This document shows, piece after piece, positions 23,976-35,258 of a DNA stretch of 64,000 nucleotides. Both the position numbers and the translations under genes were made by a program. Every line of letters begins with the position of its first letter. The stretch's first letter is position 1. Origin of the DNA: Cordilura impudica (taxonomy: Eukaryota; Arthropoda; Insecta; Diptera; Scathophagidae); assembly GCA_963682025.1 (NCBI GenBank), contig OY821518.1, positions 238,022,204-238,086,203 on the forward strand, in the 5' to 3' direction. The notes beneath the pieces are model-generated. The model was not told the origin of the DNA and searched no databases. It saw only the letters and a list, made by a program, of their open reading frames with translations.

Positions 23976-24383
23976 TGGTCGTACCGGTGCACCGCGGTTA
24001 TTTTTTTGCGTGTCGGTAGAGTTGTCAGGAGTTGTTATATACTTATAAAAAAGGGTTGAGATATAATGAGCTTAATTGTTACAGGTACATTTACATAGGT
24101 ATCTTTCAAAAACATTATCAGTCTGAATTAGAGTTATATAGTTTAAATACCTGACAAAATGGGAAACAATTTAAATAACAGGTAAATGGTAAAAAAAAAA
24201 CTATTGCGACATAGCCCTTTAGGATATGAGCAGGTATGCTTCACCGTTTAAAAGGGGTTGGGGTGTGGGTTTTTTATGCTTCTAAAAGTGGTAATAAGAG
24301 ATAAAAATTTGTATTTTACATAATTGCAAGAAAGAGTATTTATAATAATGTTTCCACAATTATTATTCATTACAATTTGTGCA

Positions 24384-26405
24384 ATGGCTAAGTACTGTTA
24401 CAGAGATCTGGCAGATATTTATTTTCAACGAAATGATGTAGACGATGTAATTTTGCACATAGTGAGCAACGACTTCTTTAAGAATTGTAACCTAGAAGAC
24501 ATTGAAATTCACAAAGGAAAAGTTACTAATTTTGCATCGAATTTGAAAAGACGGTACATTGAATGCTCTCATAGCAAGGCAAAGATGTACAAACGTTACC
24601 AAGACTGGTTAATAAAGGAACTTATTTTTGAGAGCGCATCTACAACTGCCAACGAAAGTGGAAAAAAAGGGTCGACCAGAAAACCAATTGACGGATGTAG
24701 TGAAAGATCTCGAAGGCGCAAGCTGGAGAATATTAATGAAGAAATTTCTCAAAGAATTATTATGGATTCATTTTTGCACCAAATTCAACCAACCCAAGAT
24801 AAAAAAAATAAAATTTAATTAATTGAAAAAATAGTAGAAGCGAGCCCAAGGCGCACAAAGAGGATTTTGAAAAGCATTCCCACACCAACTGAAGATAAGA
24901 AATTTACGCCGGAAGAAGCGTTCGCCCTATTTTTGGAATTGAAATTGGCCAAAAATCAATATAAGGAATTGCGGAAGCGAACCAATGAAAAGAATTGTGG
25001 GATTTTTCCAGAGTATCGAGATTTAGTTTCTGCCAAAAAAGAATGCTTACCTTCACAATCTGCTATTAGTCTCAGTTCAACATCAGCAGAAATAAAATTG
25101 CAAGATCTCCTTGAACATACTGCAGAACGATTGCTAAATACGCTTGATACTGATCATTTAAAAAAAATTGGTAATGGCAGCATTACTTTAATTTCTAAAT
25201 GGGGATGTGATGGATCCTCTGGTCAGTAACAATACAAGCAATTTAATGCCGAAAATTCATCAGATGCTAATTTATTTATGGTATCTTTCGTTCCATTGCG
25301 CTTAACAAAAAGGTATAGCGTCTTAGAGCCGTTAAATAGTAGAGCAACAGAAATTGATATATGGAAAAATTAAATTCCTTCTTCAACAAAGTATTGCAGA
25401 CCAATAAAATTTGCATTCAAAAAGGAAACCAAAGATGTCATAACTGAAGAAGTTCAAAAAATAAAAGATCAAATTAAGGAACTTCAACCAGTAATATTTA
25501 AATTTGATGACCAAGACATTGAAGTACATTTTAAAATGTGTCTCACAATGATTGATGGAAAAGTTGCACAAGCTTTAACTGGAACAAATTCAACGTCAAG
25601 CTGCATTATATGCCAAAAGATATCAAGTCAATTAAGCCAACCCCCACCAAAAGACAATAGTTTTAAGGAAGCCTACGAATTTGGAATGTCCCCTCTTCAT
25701 GCTAGAATACGTTTCATGGAGCATATTCTTAAATTGGGTTATGATTTGGAATTTGGTCCGTTAGGCGAAACAGTGAGAAAAAACAAAGAAAATGAAGCAA
25801 AAAAAAAACAAATTCAACAAAAATGTCTACAGCTAGTCCTCGTTATCGACCAACCAAAACAAGGGGAAGGAAACACAAATGATGGAAATACTGCAAGGAG
25901 ATTTTTTTCCGAGCCGGAAACTGCAGCATCTATCACAGGTGTAGATCATGAATTAATAAGACGATTCAAAATCATATTACAAGTTCTAGCATGCAGCAGA
26001 AAGATAAATGCAAAAAAATTTGGAGAGTACGCCAATAAAACAGCTATACTTTATAATGAAAAATACTCTTGGAGATATATGCCATCCACAGTTCATAAAA
26101 TTTTGTACCATAGGGAACAAATAATTCAAAACAATATGCTACCAATAGGAGATCTATCTGAAGAAGCGTAAGAAAAAAGGAACAAAGACTACAGATTCTT
26201 TCGCGAGCACAACACAAGGAAAATGTCCAGATGTTGTACTAATGAAGACCTTATCACTATTTTGTTGTGCACTTCAGATCCATATATGTCCAACATTCGT
26301 CAAAAATGGAAAACTACCTCTATTGAATTAGACGAAGATGCTAAACAACTTCTAGAAGATGAAAATCAAGCCTATTTAGAAGAAATTTTTACTAAAATTG
26401 GTTGA
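24384..26405 (+). pseudogene. Transib transposase (RAG1-related), in frame with four TAA stops
   Basis: One reading frame runs from 24384 (ATG of MAKYCYRD; an in-frame ATG also exists at 24324) to 26405 and is interrupted only by TAA at 24816, 25227, 25371 and 26169. Family blocks in order: a basic region near 24690, PEEAFALFLELKLAKNQY, KWGCDGSSGQ (first catalytic Asp), CRPIKFAF, LTMIDGKVAQAL (second catalytic Asp candidate), CIICQK zinc-type Cys pair, GMSPLHARIRFMEH, EGNTNDGNTARRFF, PSTVHKILYH and LPIGDLSEEA (catalytic Glu region), then SDPYM. The gene would give roughly 670 residues. Transib transposase is the relative of the RAG1 core; the GCDG and HKILxH/SEEA blocks occupy the places of the RAG1 GCDGMGD and YFHKTLAHV/SEGNESGNK regions. 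Point mutations, not frameshifts, have inactivated it. Confidence 0.85.
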
Positions 26406-27064
26406 GTACTTTTTCATTACACTAACAATAAGTTACACTTTTTTTTATATAGTTAAAAAATTTTCTTGATTTAAAAATTTATATATTTTGTAAATTTACA
26501 ATAAAAATTGTTATATTTCATAAATTCACCATAAAAATTGATATAGAAATATTTAAAAAGACAATAAAAAAAAATTTAACTAAAGCAAAAACATACGAGT
26601 TTTTCATTGAAACTTCTCTATATTGAACCAATATAAGGTAACTTTTACGTTCGCTGCTTAATAAAATATAATTTAACTCGGGATCTTTCAAAAAAAAAAA
26701 AAAAAACCTTTGGCCCTTGTGCACATTAGGACTAAAAAGTTTATGGGGGCCAAAGTTTGGCATTTTCTGAAAAATTAACTTAAAAAATTGTTAAAAAGTA
26801 TAAGTTGTAAAATTAACTGAAAAAATAAGACATTATATTAAAAAAAAACCTTTTTTTACCTTTTAACACTTCACTTTTGAACTAAAATTCAACTACAGAT
26901 GAAAATGTATTTTGAACCCTCCGTAACTTTTTTTATTTTCGGTCGAGAATTGCGTTTTATAGCAAAAAGTCTCACCTACCAAACAAAAAAACCGCATATT
27001 AATATTCCAATCCAATCAAAAGTTATAGATTTTTGACCGCCTTCTCGTCAAATGGTCCACTGTG

Positions 27065-27249
27065 CGCCGTCACGGAATAATAAGAAAAAATTTAGTAAAA
27101 AACGGAAAACCACGTCTCGAATGACATACACAACAGCACAGACAAATTTAAAATACCGTATGTATCAAAAATGTACATACGCCACTGTGGGGCGTATGCC
27201 ACTGTACACATATGAGTGATATTTTTAATTTTAAATCATACATACATCA
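27065..27249. other. Short spacer after the Transib element
   Basis: I see nothing except a small direct repeat of CGCCACTGTGG/TGCCACTGTAC near 27180-27206. Confidence 0.4.
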
Positions 27250-28770
27250 GTATTATCTCCACATCACTGTGCAGAGGGTATATATGTATAGGTTTGTCAT
27301 TCTTATAACAAGAGAAGTAAATTTAGCTATGTCCGTCTGTCTGTGGAAATCGCGGTCAAACCCTCAATAACTAAGCTAAAGTCTTCATATTTACACAAAA
27401 TCGTTTAATAACATCCCTAAGGCTCATGAGGTATAAATAATAATGTGAGATACAAAACTCTTAGCTTAAGCTACTATTGCCCAATATTTTTAATCGTTTC
27501 ACGATAAAATAAAAAAAATTACCAATATGAAAGAAAAAATATAAACCATAAAAAATGTACCTTTTCTCCAAAACTAAATTTTTCTCAAAAAATTACGTTT
27601 TTTAAAACAAAACATTTAAAAAAAAGTACAATTTTTAAGAAAGTATTATTCTTAAATACTACCTGTTAAAAAAATCCCTTTTTTCAAAAAGGAAAGGATA
27701 CGTTTAATTAAATAAGTACTTTTTCTCAATAGTGTACGTTTTTCAAAAATTACCTTTCTTTTAAAAGTACCTCCGTTAGAAATTACATTTTCTTAAAAAA
27801 TGCCTTTTTAAAAAGTACCTTTTTTTAAAGTATTTTAAAGTTATTAAAAAAGCACCTTTTCGTTTGTAAATTTCGATTTGCAAATAATCGAACACCCGGT
27901 TTGTTTCAATCTTGTATACATCACTATTTTATTTTAATGGTTTTAAATTTTTTTTTTTTTTTGTTAAAATTTATTTATTTTTTTATTTTTAATTTATTAA
28001 AAGTAAAATAAATTTACGTAATAATATATATGATAAAGGGGAAAACTGGCTGCAGGGGCCTTCGTCCCTTTTTTTGTTAAAAATTCAGGTTTTTTGCTTA
28101 AAATTTGTGAAAAAAAATGAAAAAACTATATAGATGTTTTTACTAACAACAATACTTTATACAGGAACACCTCTGCTACCGATCGACTCTAAAACAGTTA
28201 CGCAATGTTAATATCACAATTTTATAAATATATAATTAAATGAAATTTGATATATAAGCTTTTATCGGGAAAATGTTAAGTCAGAATAGGGTGACTTTAA
28301 TTTTTTTATTACATCCTTATCATTAAATTAACATAATATATTTCCAGATAAAAGTATATTTAAATATTCTTTGTTTTTAATATTAATATCTGGACATTTT
28401 TAGCGAATAACGATGCGAAATTTTTTTTTAATTATCGTATGACTTCTAAGGTCTCAAAACATTCTTATACGGATCAAACTTTGGGTATTATAACGCGGTG
28501 CGTTAAATACTGTATTCTATGTATGTGTGTTCTATAAAGAACGTAGGGAACTTATGGATTTTCTGCTCTAGTTAGAGAAAAATAGTGATATTTTTTAGAT
28601 AAATAGTAATTAATTCTTTCTATAGAAGACGCAATCATTGTTTTTTATAACAAGAAATTAAAAATTATAAATTTAAAGTTTCAGTATCTGCAACAGTTTT
28701 AAAGTTGTAGCCGTGCCCAACATTGGGTGTCAAAGATTCGGCACAGTCGATTTAACATTCTTACTTGTTT
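27250..28770 (+). mobile_element. DINE-1-like family B element, diverged
   Basis: The 5' core is at 27250-27345 (CACTGTGCAGAGGGTATATA and TATGTCCGTCTGTCTGTGG). The 3' terminus is at about 28726-28770 (GTGTCAAAGATTCGGCACAG and then TTTAACATTCTTACTTGTTT). The middle is AT-rich with GTACCTTTTT-like motifs repeated at 27540-27860 and has no gene. I treat the two ends as one 1.5-kb element; they could also be two fragments. Confidence 0.5.
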
Positions 28771-28989
28771 ATTATATTTATTTACATTGGTTATATTAAC
28801 AAAAATTATTTATTTTGTAAGATCCATAACTTCGAAAGTAGTGATTAGAACGATAAAAAAATTTTTGAGCTTCAATATATTTGCAATTAACTAAAAAAAA
28901 TAAAAATTCTAGGTTCAATGGTTTCCACAATAATACATTTTATGTATGTTAAGAGTTTTTCGATCACACTCCTTCATGTATATTTTTAA
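28771..28989. other. Unassigned AT-rich sequence
   Basis: I see no feature. Confidence 0.4.
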
Positions 28990-29240
28990 CTTATACTCTC
29001 TGTCTGTCTGTCTGTCGTGGCTCAACCCCATTCCCCCTTATCCAATTGATCTGAAACTCGGCTCATAGTCTTGTTGTGACTACAGATTAATTTTGGGGTA
29101 GTCACGCACAGTCACGCATAGTCACGGAGAGATCTAAATATCATTTCCCCTCATCCGATCGATCTGAAACTTTGTCCATAGACTTGTTGTGACCAAAGCT
29201 TAGTTTTAAAATAATCACGCAAAGTCACGCACAGCAGAGC
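28990..29240 (+). repeat. 123-bp minisatellite element, two units, plus GTCT run
   Basis: Starts with a (CTGT)n run (CTGTCTGTCTGTCTGTCGTG), then two units each containing GATCTGAAACT, TAGTCTTGTTGTGAC and repeated GTCACGCA. It is the reverse complement of the 3396-4007 array, including the tetranucleotide run at the same end. Confidence 0.85.
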
Positions 29241-29489
29241 TCAGAAGAAAACACACACTGAATAAAAAACTCGTACATATATGTAAACAAACATAACTTA
29301 GACCAACACACACATATTTTTATTTTCATATCAATTATGTTTGTTTTTAAATTTTCTTCGGTGCCAAACACAATCATGACTTGTGTTCGTTTTAATATTT
29401 CGTTATTTACACGAACATTTTTCTATCACGTACTTTTTGTTTCGATCACACATAAACCACACATATTCGAGTGCTGCTTTATTTGAAGT
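29241..29489. other. Unassigned sequence upstream of 75-bp repeats
   Basis: No gene. It contains diverged CGTGTTCGT-type pieces that may be older members of the adjacent tandem repeat. Confidence 0.4.
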
Positions 29490-29745
29490 TCGTGTTCTGG
29501 TACGTGTACTGAAAAAAAAAACAGAACATGTACAATAAACAGGTTCGAGTTCAGTTATATTTTAAGTCGTGTTCTGGCTCGTGTACTAAGAAAAAACAGA
29601 ACATGTACAATAAACAGGTTCGAGTTCAGTTATATTTTAAGTCGTGTTCTGGCTCGTGTACTAAGAAAAAATAGAACATGTACAATAAACAGGTTCGAGT
29701 TCAGTTATATTTTAAATTCGTGTACTGGTTCTTGTACTGCGAAAA
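29490..29745. repeat. 75-bp tandem repeat, three near-identical units
   Basis: CAGGTTCGAGTTCAG recurs with exact 75-bp spacing (AGGTTCGAG at 29541, 29616, 29691). Each unit carries TGTTCTGG...CAGAACA, an inverted pair of 7-bp arms, and GTGTACT...GTAC. The units are nearly identical, so the array is young. Confidence 0.9.
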
Positions 29746-29913
29746 ATTTAAACATCAATTCGCGATCCGATACACCCCGATAAAAACGACGACAATTGTT
29801 TCAACCAAATTTATTAAAATTTGACTTACGTTGCAAATTGTTTACAATTGTCAAATATTTTAAAATTTTATTGGCCATTTTTTGTGATTTACGTTGAAAT
29901 TATTTACAATTGT

Positions 29914-30711
29914 TATACCCTATACCACTATGTGGTTTGGGTATAATGACTTTGTGCTGCTGTTTGTAACAACCAAAAATATTTGACCTAGACCCATCTT
30001 TAATTATACCGATCGAATCAGAATCACTTTCTGAGTTGATTTAACAATGTCCGTCCGCCCGTCCGTCCGTCCGTCCGTCCGTCCGTCTGTGTGTCCATGT
30101 AAAGCTTGTAATCAAACTGCAGGTCGCAAATATGAATGTATTTTGATGAAATTTGGTACATAAGCTTTTATCGGCCATGGGATGAACGCTATTGAAATTG
30201 GTGAGAATCGGTCCATGTTCAGACCTAGCCCCCATACAAATTACCCATATGAAATCGACATAAATTGCCATAAGATCCAAATTGTCATATAGATCTTACT
30301 CAAATTGGGTTTGTATGCGTTCATTACATCCATTAATGAGTAGTCCAAAAATGATCCCTTTGACCCCGTATAGAGCTGCTTCCCGATCTTCACTTAAATC
30401 TATTAAAAAACAAAAATATTGCACTGATTCTTCTCAAATTTTGTTTGTATATATTTTTGCAAAATACAAGAGACTTTACCAAACATGATCAGGATCGGTC
30501 CATTTTTGGACCAAGTCCCTATATAGATATAGCATCCGATATCAACTTTTTCATATCTGCAGCCAAAAAAATTAATAAAAATCCCACTCAAATTTGGTTT
30601 TTGCTTATTTTCTATGTCCAGTTAGTTGGGCCTAAGAGATAGGGTCTCTAAACGCATGGTATAGGGTATCGTATAGTCGGTCTACACCGACTATAATTTT
30701 CTTACTTGTTT
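29914..30711 (+). mobile_element. DINE-like family A, full-length copy
   Basis: Starts TATACCCTATACCACTATGT. The GTCC tract at 30051-30091 is longer than in other copies, and the element ends with a hairpin (one mismatch: GTCGGTCTACACCGAC) plus TATAATTTTCTTACTTGTTT. About 800 bp. No gene. Confidence 0.9.
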
Positions 30712-31077
30712 TTATTGACTGGTTTTTATTTTAATAAAATATGGTAATAAAATAAAATACTTAAGACGCACAAACTATTTAGCATCATAAAAGTTAAACT
30801 TGTTGGTTGTTAGGTTTTTTTGCATTACCCACCCCTATTTTCGCAACCAATTAGTGTCATAGACGAAAAACCCAATTTTGCGGCATAAAAGACACACTTG
30901 TTGGTTGTTAGGATCTTTTGCAAACATCTTTTTTTTTTTTTTTGGTAACAAATAACTTTAGACACAAACAAATTTTGCATCATAAAAAACTCAATCACCC
31001 ACCCTTAATTTGCGAACCAATTAGTGTCAATGCACAATCCTTTTCTCAATGATTTTTTGGGATTTTTTGCTGATGTT
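30712..31077. repeat. Imperfect ~100-170-bp direct duplication
   Basis: CTTGTTGGTTGTTAGG occurs near 30799 and 30899. ACCCACCCCTATTTTCGCAA and its near copy ACCCACCCTTAATTTGCGAA, each followed by CCAATTAGTGTCA, occur near 30828 and 31000. No coding content is seen. Confidence 0.6.
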
Positions 31078-31290
31078 TGACCTAAACCCATCTTTTACTA
31101 TACCGATCGACTCAGAAACACTTTCTGTCCGTCCGTCCGTCTGTCTGTCTGTGTGTCCATGTAAAACTTGTTATCAAACTACAGGTCCAAATATAAATAT
31201 ATTTTTTTTATTATTTATTATTACCCAAACTATCGTATAGATCTTAGTAAAATTTGATTTGTTTGTGTTTATTACACCCATTAATTTGAT
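31078..31290 (+). mobile_element. DINE-like family A fragment
   Basis: Holds GACCTAAACCCATCTTTTAC, the ATACCGATCGACTCAGAAAC block, a GTCCGTCCGTCCGTCTGTCT run and the TGTGTCCATGTAAAACTTGT block, then degenerates. Confidence 0.75.
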
Positions 31291-31984
31291 ATGCCTTTAT
31301 TATTTTCGTAATTTTTCCTATATAAAGGCGAATATATTAATGTTGGCTATTTCATATGAAATAGACCTGTAAATATAATATAGAAGTAAAAAAAAATTAG
31401 CACTAATGTTTTTGATAGCATTTTCACATTTAATAAAAAATACTGGAATGGACGAATGCTTTATCTCTTCACTGTATATGTATATTAAGAATATTGAATT
31501 ATATTTTCATGTGTTATGAATTTAATAATATTTATATAATTTATTGAGTTATTAATAAAGTAAACTGTAAAAATTTTGTCGGAAACATTTTTTAAATTAG
31601 CGATAAATCAGTAGATTGGTAATTGTCATTTTGTATGGTCAATTTACCAGATTAGAATTAGATTTTGTGTATTTTTAGTATCGGTATAATACAATGTTCA
31701 CAATCTTATCGTATTTTAATATGGCACCAGTTACGAAAATGTATTAATACACTAAAGAAATACACTAATCATATTGAAGACATGTGTATGATTTACTTCT
31801 GTACTTCAAAATATATAAAGCGATAATAAAAATAGCGTAGGATGATTTCTGGACTAGAACAAGAATCAAGCAACACCTGCATGACAATAAAATGAAACAA
31901 TAAAATCTAATCAGTTATTTCTTTTTTGCAGTTATAGGCCAATGCTAGACATTATTTAAATCATACATACTTATACATATATTT
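31291..31984. other. Unassigned AT-rich sequence
   Basis: I see no gene or recognised repeat. Confidence 0.4.
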
Positions 31985-32640
31985 GGGGTGTTTCATATCA
32001 AGTGATCCAACTTTTGAAACCGATGTCTTCCGATCGGGATGAAATTTGCACCAAAATTAGTCCTATTGGATAGTAGTTTAGACACAATTTTTCAACAAGA
32101 TCGGTCCAGAACTCTCTGAGTTAGAGGGAGTCAAAATTTGACATTTTGATCAAACAGATGTTTTTCTCATCCATGTAACTTTTTACCTGTTGTTCTTAGC
32201 AAAATTTGCTCCAAATAGTTTAGATAGCTATTTCTTCTGTCTTTCGGAAAAACAATTTAAAAAAAAATTAAAAAAATTTCTTGACTTTTTTTTGCAAAAT
32301 CAAAAATTTGTTGACTTTTTTTCAAAAAAGAAAGCTTAGGTTTTTTCCTTTAAGATATTTTTGGTCGCATGGTGGGATGCGATTGGGATATCTATAAAAA
32401 AAAAAGTTTTGTAACTTAAGACAACGGTTTTTCAATTTTTACCATATGCACTAATTTGAATTTTTTCCTATTAGTGTGTAAGTGTTTCTAAAACCATAAA
32501 AATAAAATGTATACTGAGAAACTAGACAAATTAACCTTTCCGACGGTATGTAACATACCTATCTAAAATTTCATAACTTCGATACTGTAATCCCCGTAAT
32601 ATGTTAAACCCCCAACATTTTTTCTGCGTCTTGTATCTGC
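31985..32640 (+). mobile_element. Family K transposon, left terminal repeat of a second copy
   Basis: Matches the left arm of 12694-15474 (starts GGGGTGTTTCATATCAAGTG, then ACTTTTGAAACCGATGTCTT and the GAACTCTCTGAGTTAGAGGG block) and continues past the inner end of the arm. No matching right arm follows, so the copy is partial. The associated coding piece is at 33465-33989. Confidence 0.8.
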
Positions 32641-32832
32641 CTTTCATAGCGGTTTTTTTTTGTCAAGCCTATAGGTAGTTTTGAGCGCACGTAATATTGA
32701 ATCTGATTTTTATTGTCAAAATATCAGGTGGAAATATTTTATGGCCGTTCTCTGAAATACCAGTTTATTTATTATTTTATGACACTTGACTTTAAAAAGT
32801 GGGTGGAGAGGTAGAAGTTAACAGGTAGTTTA

Positions 32833-33158
32833 TCTATAATATTAATTATTTATCCCGATTTTGACCAAACGTATATTATTTGAAAAGTATTTCTTTTTAG
32901 CCGATTTGCAGATTTACAGATTTTAAAATATTTTCCTTTACTTTGAGTAAATTGCATTTAAAGTTGCTACCAACACATACATAAAATTATACAATGCTAT
33001 GTGTGTGCTTATTATTTTGTAATAAAAATGAGTTTGTTTTTTGTGTTGATTTGTGAATTGGCTTTAATTGCTTAGCATACTTTTAGGGTCGTTATTTAAT
33101 GAAAAAATAAAATTTTCTAGAATTTGCGCTAGAATTTCGAGAGGCTGGAATCTGCTAG
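32833..33158 (+). mobile_element. Short non-autonomous Helitron, family D, both ends
   Basis: Starts TCTATAATATTAATTA after A and ends TCTGCTAG before T. Just upstream of the 3' end is a decayed hairpin (GCGCTAGAATTTCGAGAG). 326 bp. It lies inside the second family K copy, between terminal repeat and coding region. Confidence 0.7.
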
Positions 33159-33464
33159 TTTTAATAATATGTTGAAAAGGTAAAAATTAAAACGTAGTTT
33201 ATTTTTATTATCATTGGTAACATTTGGTTAAAATATATACTTCATTATTATTTGTATTATGGGAACATGCGGTTAACACCACACTAAGCCCTTCTTTACC
33301 GTAATAAAAGATTTTAGATTCATGCAATAAAATGTACTACCTATATGATCTTAAAAATCTATTTATTGACATTCTGAAGACATTCAAGAATCAGTTTTTT
33401 AGAAACAGCGTTAAAGTTTAGACGTGTGTTCTTCACATAATTTCTTACATAATTAATCTTCACA

Positions 33465-33989
33465 ATGTCTACGGCTCCTAAAAAGGCAAAGCTTGAAAAA
33501 GAAATTGGTTATTTTTGTTTTAATCCCTTTAACAAAAGGTGGCACATATCATCAGATATGCGAAATATTTCTGACGGCTCATTAAAAAGATTCCCTACGC
33601 TTTCAAAACGGTTGATAATTTGTGGATCATGCAGGAAAGAGCTCGGAAAGTTGAAAGAATTACCGGATTTGAATAGTAATGAGCCTTGCGTTGAAGTTAT
33701 TCCAGATGAAGACAAAAGTAATTCTGAGAATGATGACAGAACTGTTGATGATGATGGTGATTTTAACATTTCAGTAGAAGGTATAAGTTCAAAGCATGAG
33801 TGTCAAAACCAATATCATAAGGATGCAGTAGAAGTTCTTGAACAAATAAAAGAGAAATACAAAACGTCACAGAGTAGAGCTGAAAGAATTCAACTTCTCA
33901 CGCTTGCTTTTATAATACCCATAGTATTCGGAGTTCTTTTTGGCAATATTTACGAACAAATATACAAAATTATGGTGGTTTATTGTTGA
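33465..33989 (+). CDS. Family K transposase-like protein, N-terminal part, 174 codons
   Basis: ATG with an open frame of 174 codons. It shows an early basic stretch (PKKAKLEK), single Cys-Phe-Asn-Pro and Cys-Gly-Ser-Cys elements (FCFNPF, IICGSCRKEL) that could form a zinc site, an acidic middle (EDKSNSENDDRTVDDDGD), and a helix ending SRAERIQLLTLA. I recall this order as the N-terminal half of the protein family whose C-terminal half is at 13553-14905. After LTLA the frame runs into hydrophobic sequence (FIIPIVFGVLF) with no match to that family, so the gene is cut at this point by a deletion, or an intron boundary lies near it. Orientation agrees with the terminal repeat at 31985. Confidence 0.55.
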   Translation: MSTAPKKAKLEKEIGYFCFNPFNKRWHISSDMRNISDGSLKRFPTLSKRLIICGSCRKELGKLKELPDLNSNEPCVEVIPDEDKSNSENDDRTVDDDGDFNISVEGISSKHECQNQYHKDAVEVLEQIKEKYKTSQSRAERIQLLTLAFIIPIVFGVLFGNIYEQIYKIMVVYC

Positions 33990-33999
33990 AATCAAGTGT

Positions 34000-34246
34000 T
34001 TTAATAATTTTATTGCTATACGACTATTTAAAGAGTTTTCCATTACTATTTTAAGTATTGTAGGTGTCGAATTTTATGACACAATCCCAGCACGATTTTT
34101 TTACTCTTGCTGACACAGACGGTGCTGTTTAGAAACCACAATAAACCAGAAACAAAATTATAGCAGGCTAGGTCGACTATACGATACCCTATGCCTTGAG
34201 TTTCGAAAAAGTTCCAACTATGCTGGTTGGGGTGAACAATGGAAAA
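34000..34246. other. Spacer with a DINE family A 3' scrap
   Basis: GTCGACTATACGATACCCTA near 34172-34191 is the reverse complement of a family A 3' end. Nothing else is recognised. Confidence 0.5.
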
Positions 34247-35046
34247 AAACAAGTAAGAAAATTATAGTCGGTCTAGACCGACTATACGATACCCTATACC
34301 ATGTGTTTAGAGATCCTATCTCTCAGGCCCAACTAACTGGATATAGAAAATAAGCATAAACCAAAGTTGAGTGGGATTTTTCTTAATTTTTTTGGCTGCA
34401 GATAAGAAAAAGTTCATATCGGATGATATATCGATATGGGGACTAGGACCAAAAATGGACCGATCGTGACCATGTTTGGTAAAGTCTCTTGTATTTTGCA
34501 AAAATATATACAAACAAAATTTGAGAAGAATCAGTGCAATATTTTTGTTTTTTGATAGATTTAGGTGAAGATCGGGAAGCAGTTCTATATGGGGCCTATG
34601 ACTAAGAGTTGTCCCATAGGGATCATTTTTGACTACTGATTAATGGATGTAATAAACACATACAAACCCAATTTGACTTCGATTTATATGATAATTTAGA
34701 TCTTATGGCAATTTATGTTGATTTCATAGGGGTCATTTGTATGGGGGGTAGGTCTGAACATAGACCGATTCTCACCAATTTCAATAGCGTTCATCCTATG
34801 GCCGATAAAAGCTTATATACCAAATTTCATCAAAATATATTCATATTTGCGACATGCAGTTTGATTAAAAGCTTTACATGGACACACAGACGGACGGACG
34901 GACGGACGGACACCGTTAAATCGAATCATATAGTGATGCTGATTCGATCGGTATAATTAAAGATGGGTCTAGGTCAAATATTTTTGGTAGTTACAAACAG
35001 CAGCACAAAGTCATTATACCCAAACCATATAGTGGTATAGGGTATA
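34247..35046 (-). mobile_element. DINE-like family A, full-length copy
   Basis: On minus it starts TATACCCTATACCACTATAT, has GTCC repeats (34894-34912) and ends with the perfect hairpin GTCGGTCTAGACCGAC plus TATAATTTTCTTACTTGTTT. Its 5' end faces that of the next copy about 210 bp away. Confidence 0.9.
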
Positions 35047-35258
35047 AACATTATCATAAAGATAATTTAAGTGATGTTGTCATTAATTTTCTATCTGTAG
35101 ATGTGTTTCAGTTCCTTTAGATGTTAATATTATATAGGGACTAGGTCCAAAAATGATCCGATTGTGGCAACTTATAAGAGTAAGTTCTAAAATTTGTATA
35201 GCAACCAAATTTCCATATAACATTCGGCAACATCCAAACTTCACTTTAAGCGGCTATT

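Larger units (their letters stand above)
23242..27064 (+). mobile_element. Transib-superfamily DNA transposon, complete boundaries
   Basis: Both ends begin CACAGTGGACCAT and share about 37 bp of inverted repeat with a few mismatches. In each end the heptamer CACAGTG is followed by 23 bp and then AAAAATC, the heptamer-spacer-A-rich layout of Transib termini and V(D)J recombination signals. The 5 bp outside are GGGCG at left and CGCCG at right; the right fits the CGNCG-type target preference reported for Transib, the left differs at two positions. The element is 3823 bp and carries one broken transposase gene. A DINE fragment (23815-23975) lies in its 5' region. Confidence 0.85.

Noticed and set aside
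27250..28770. Long terminal repeats of an LTR retrotransposon
   Set aside because: No direct terminal repeats, primer-binding site or pol domain is found here or elsewhere in the window; the ends match DINE-type termini instead.
29490..29745. CRISPR-like array
   Set aside because: Units are contiguous 75-bp tandem repeats without unique spacers, in a eukaryotic context.
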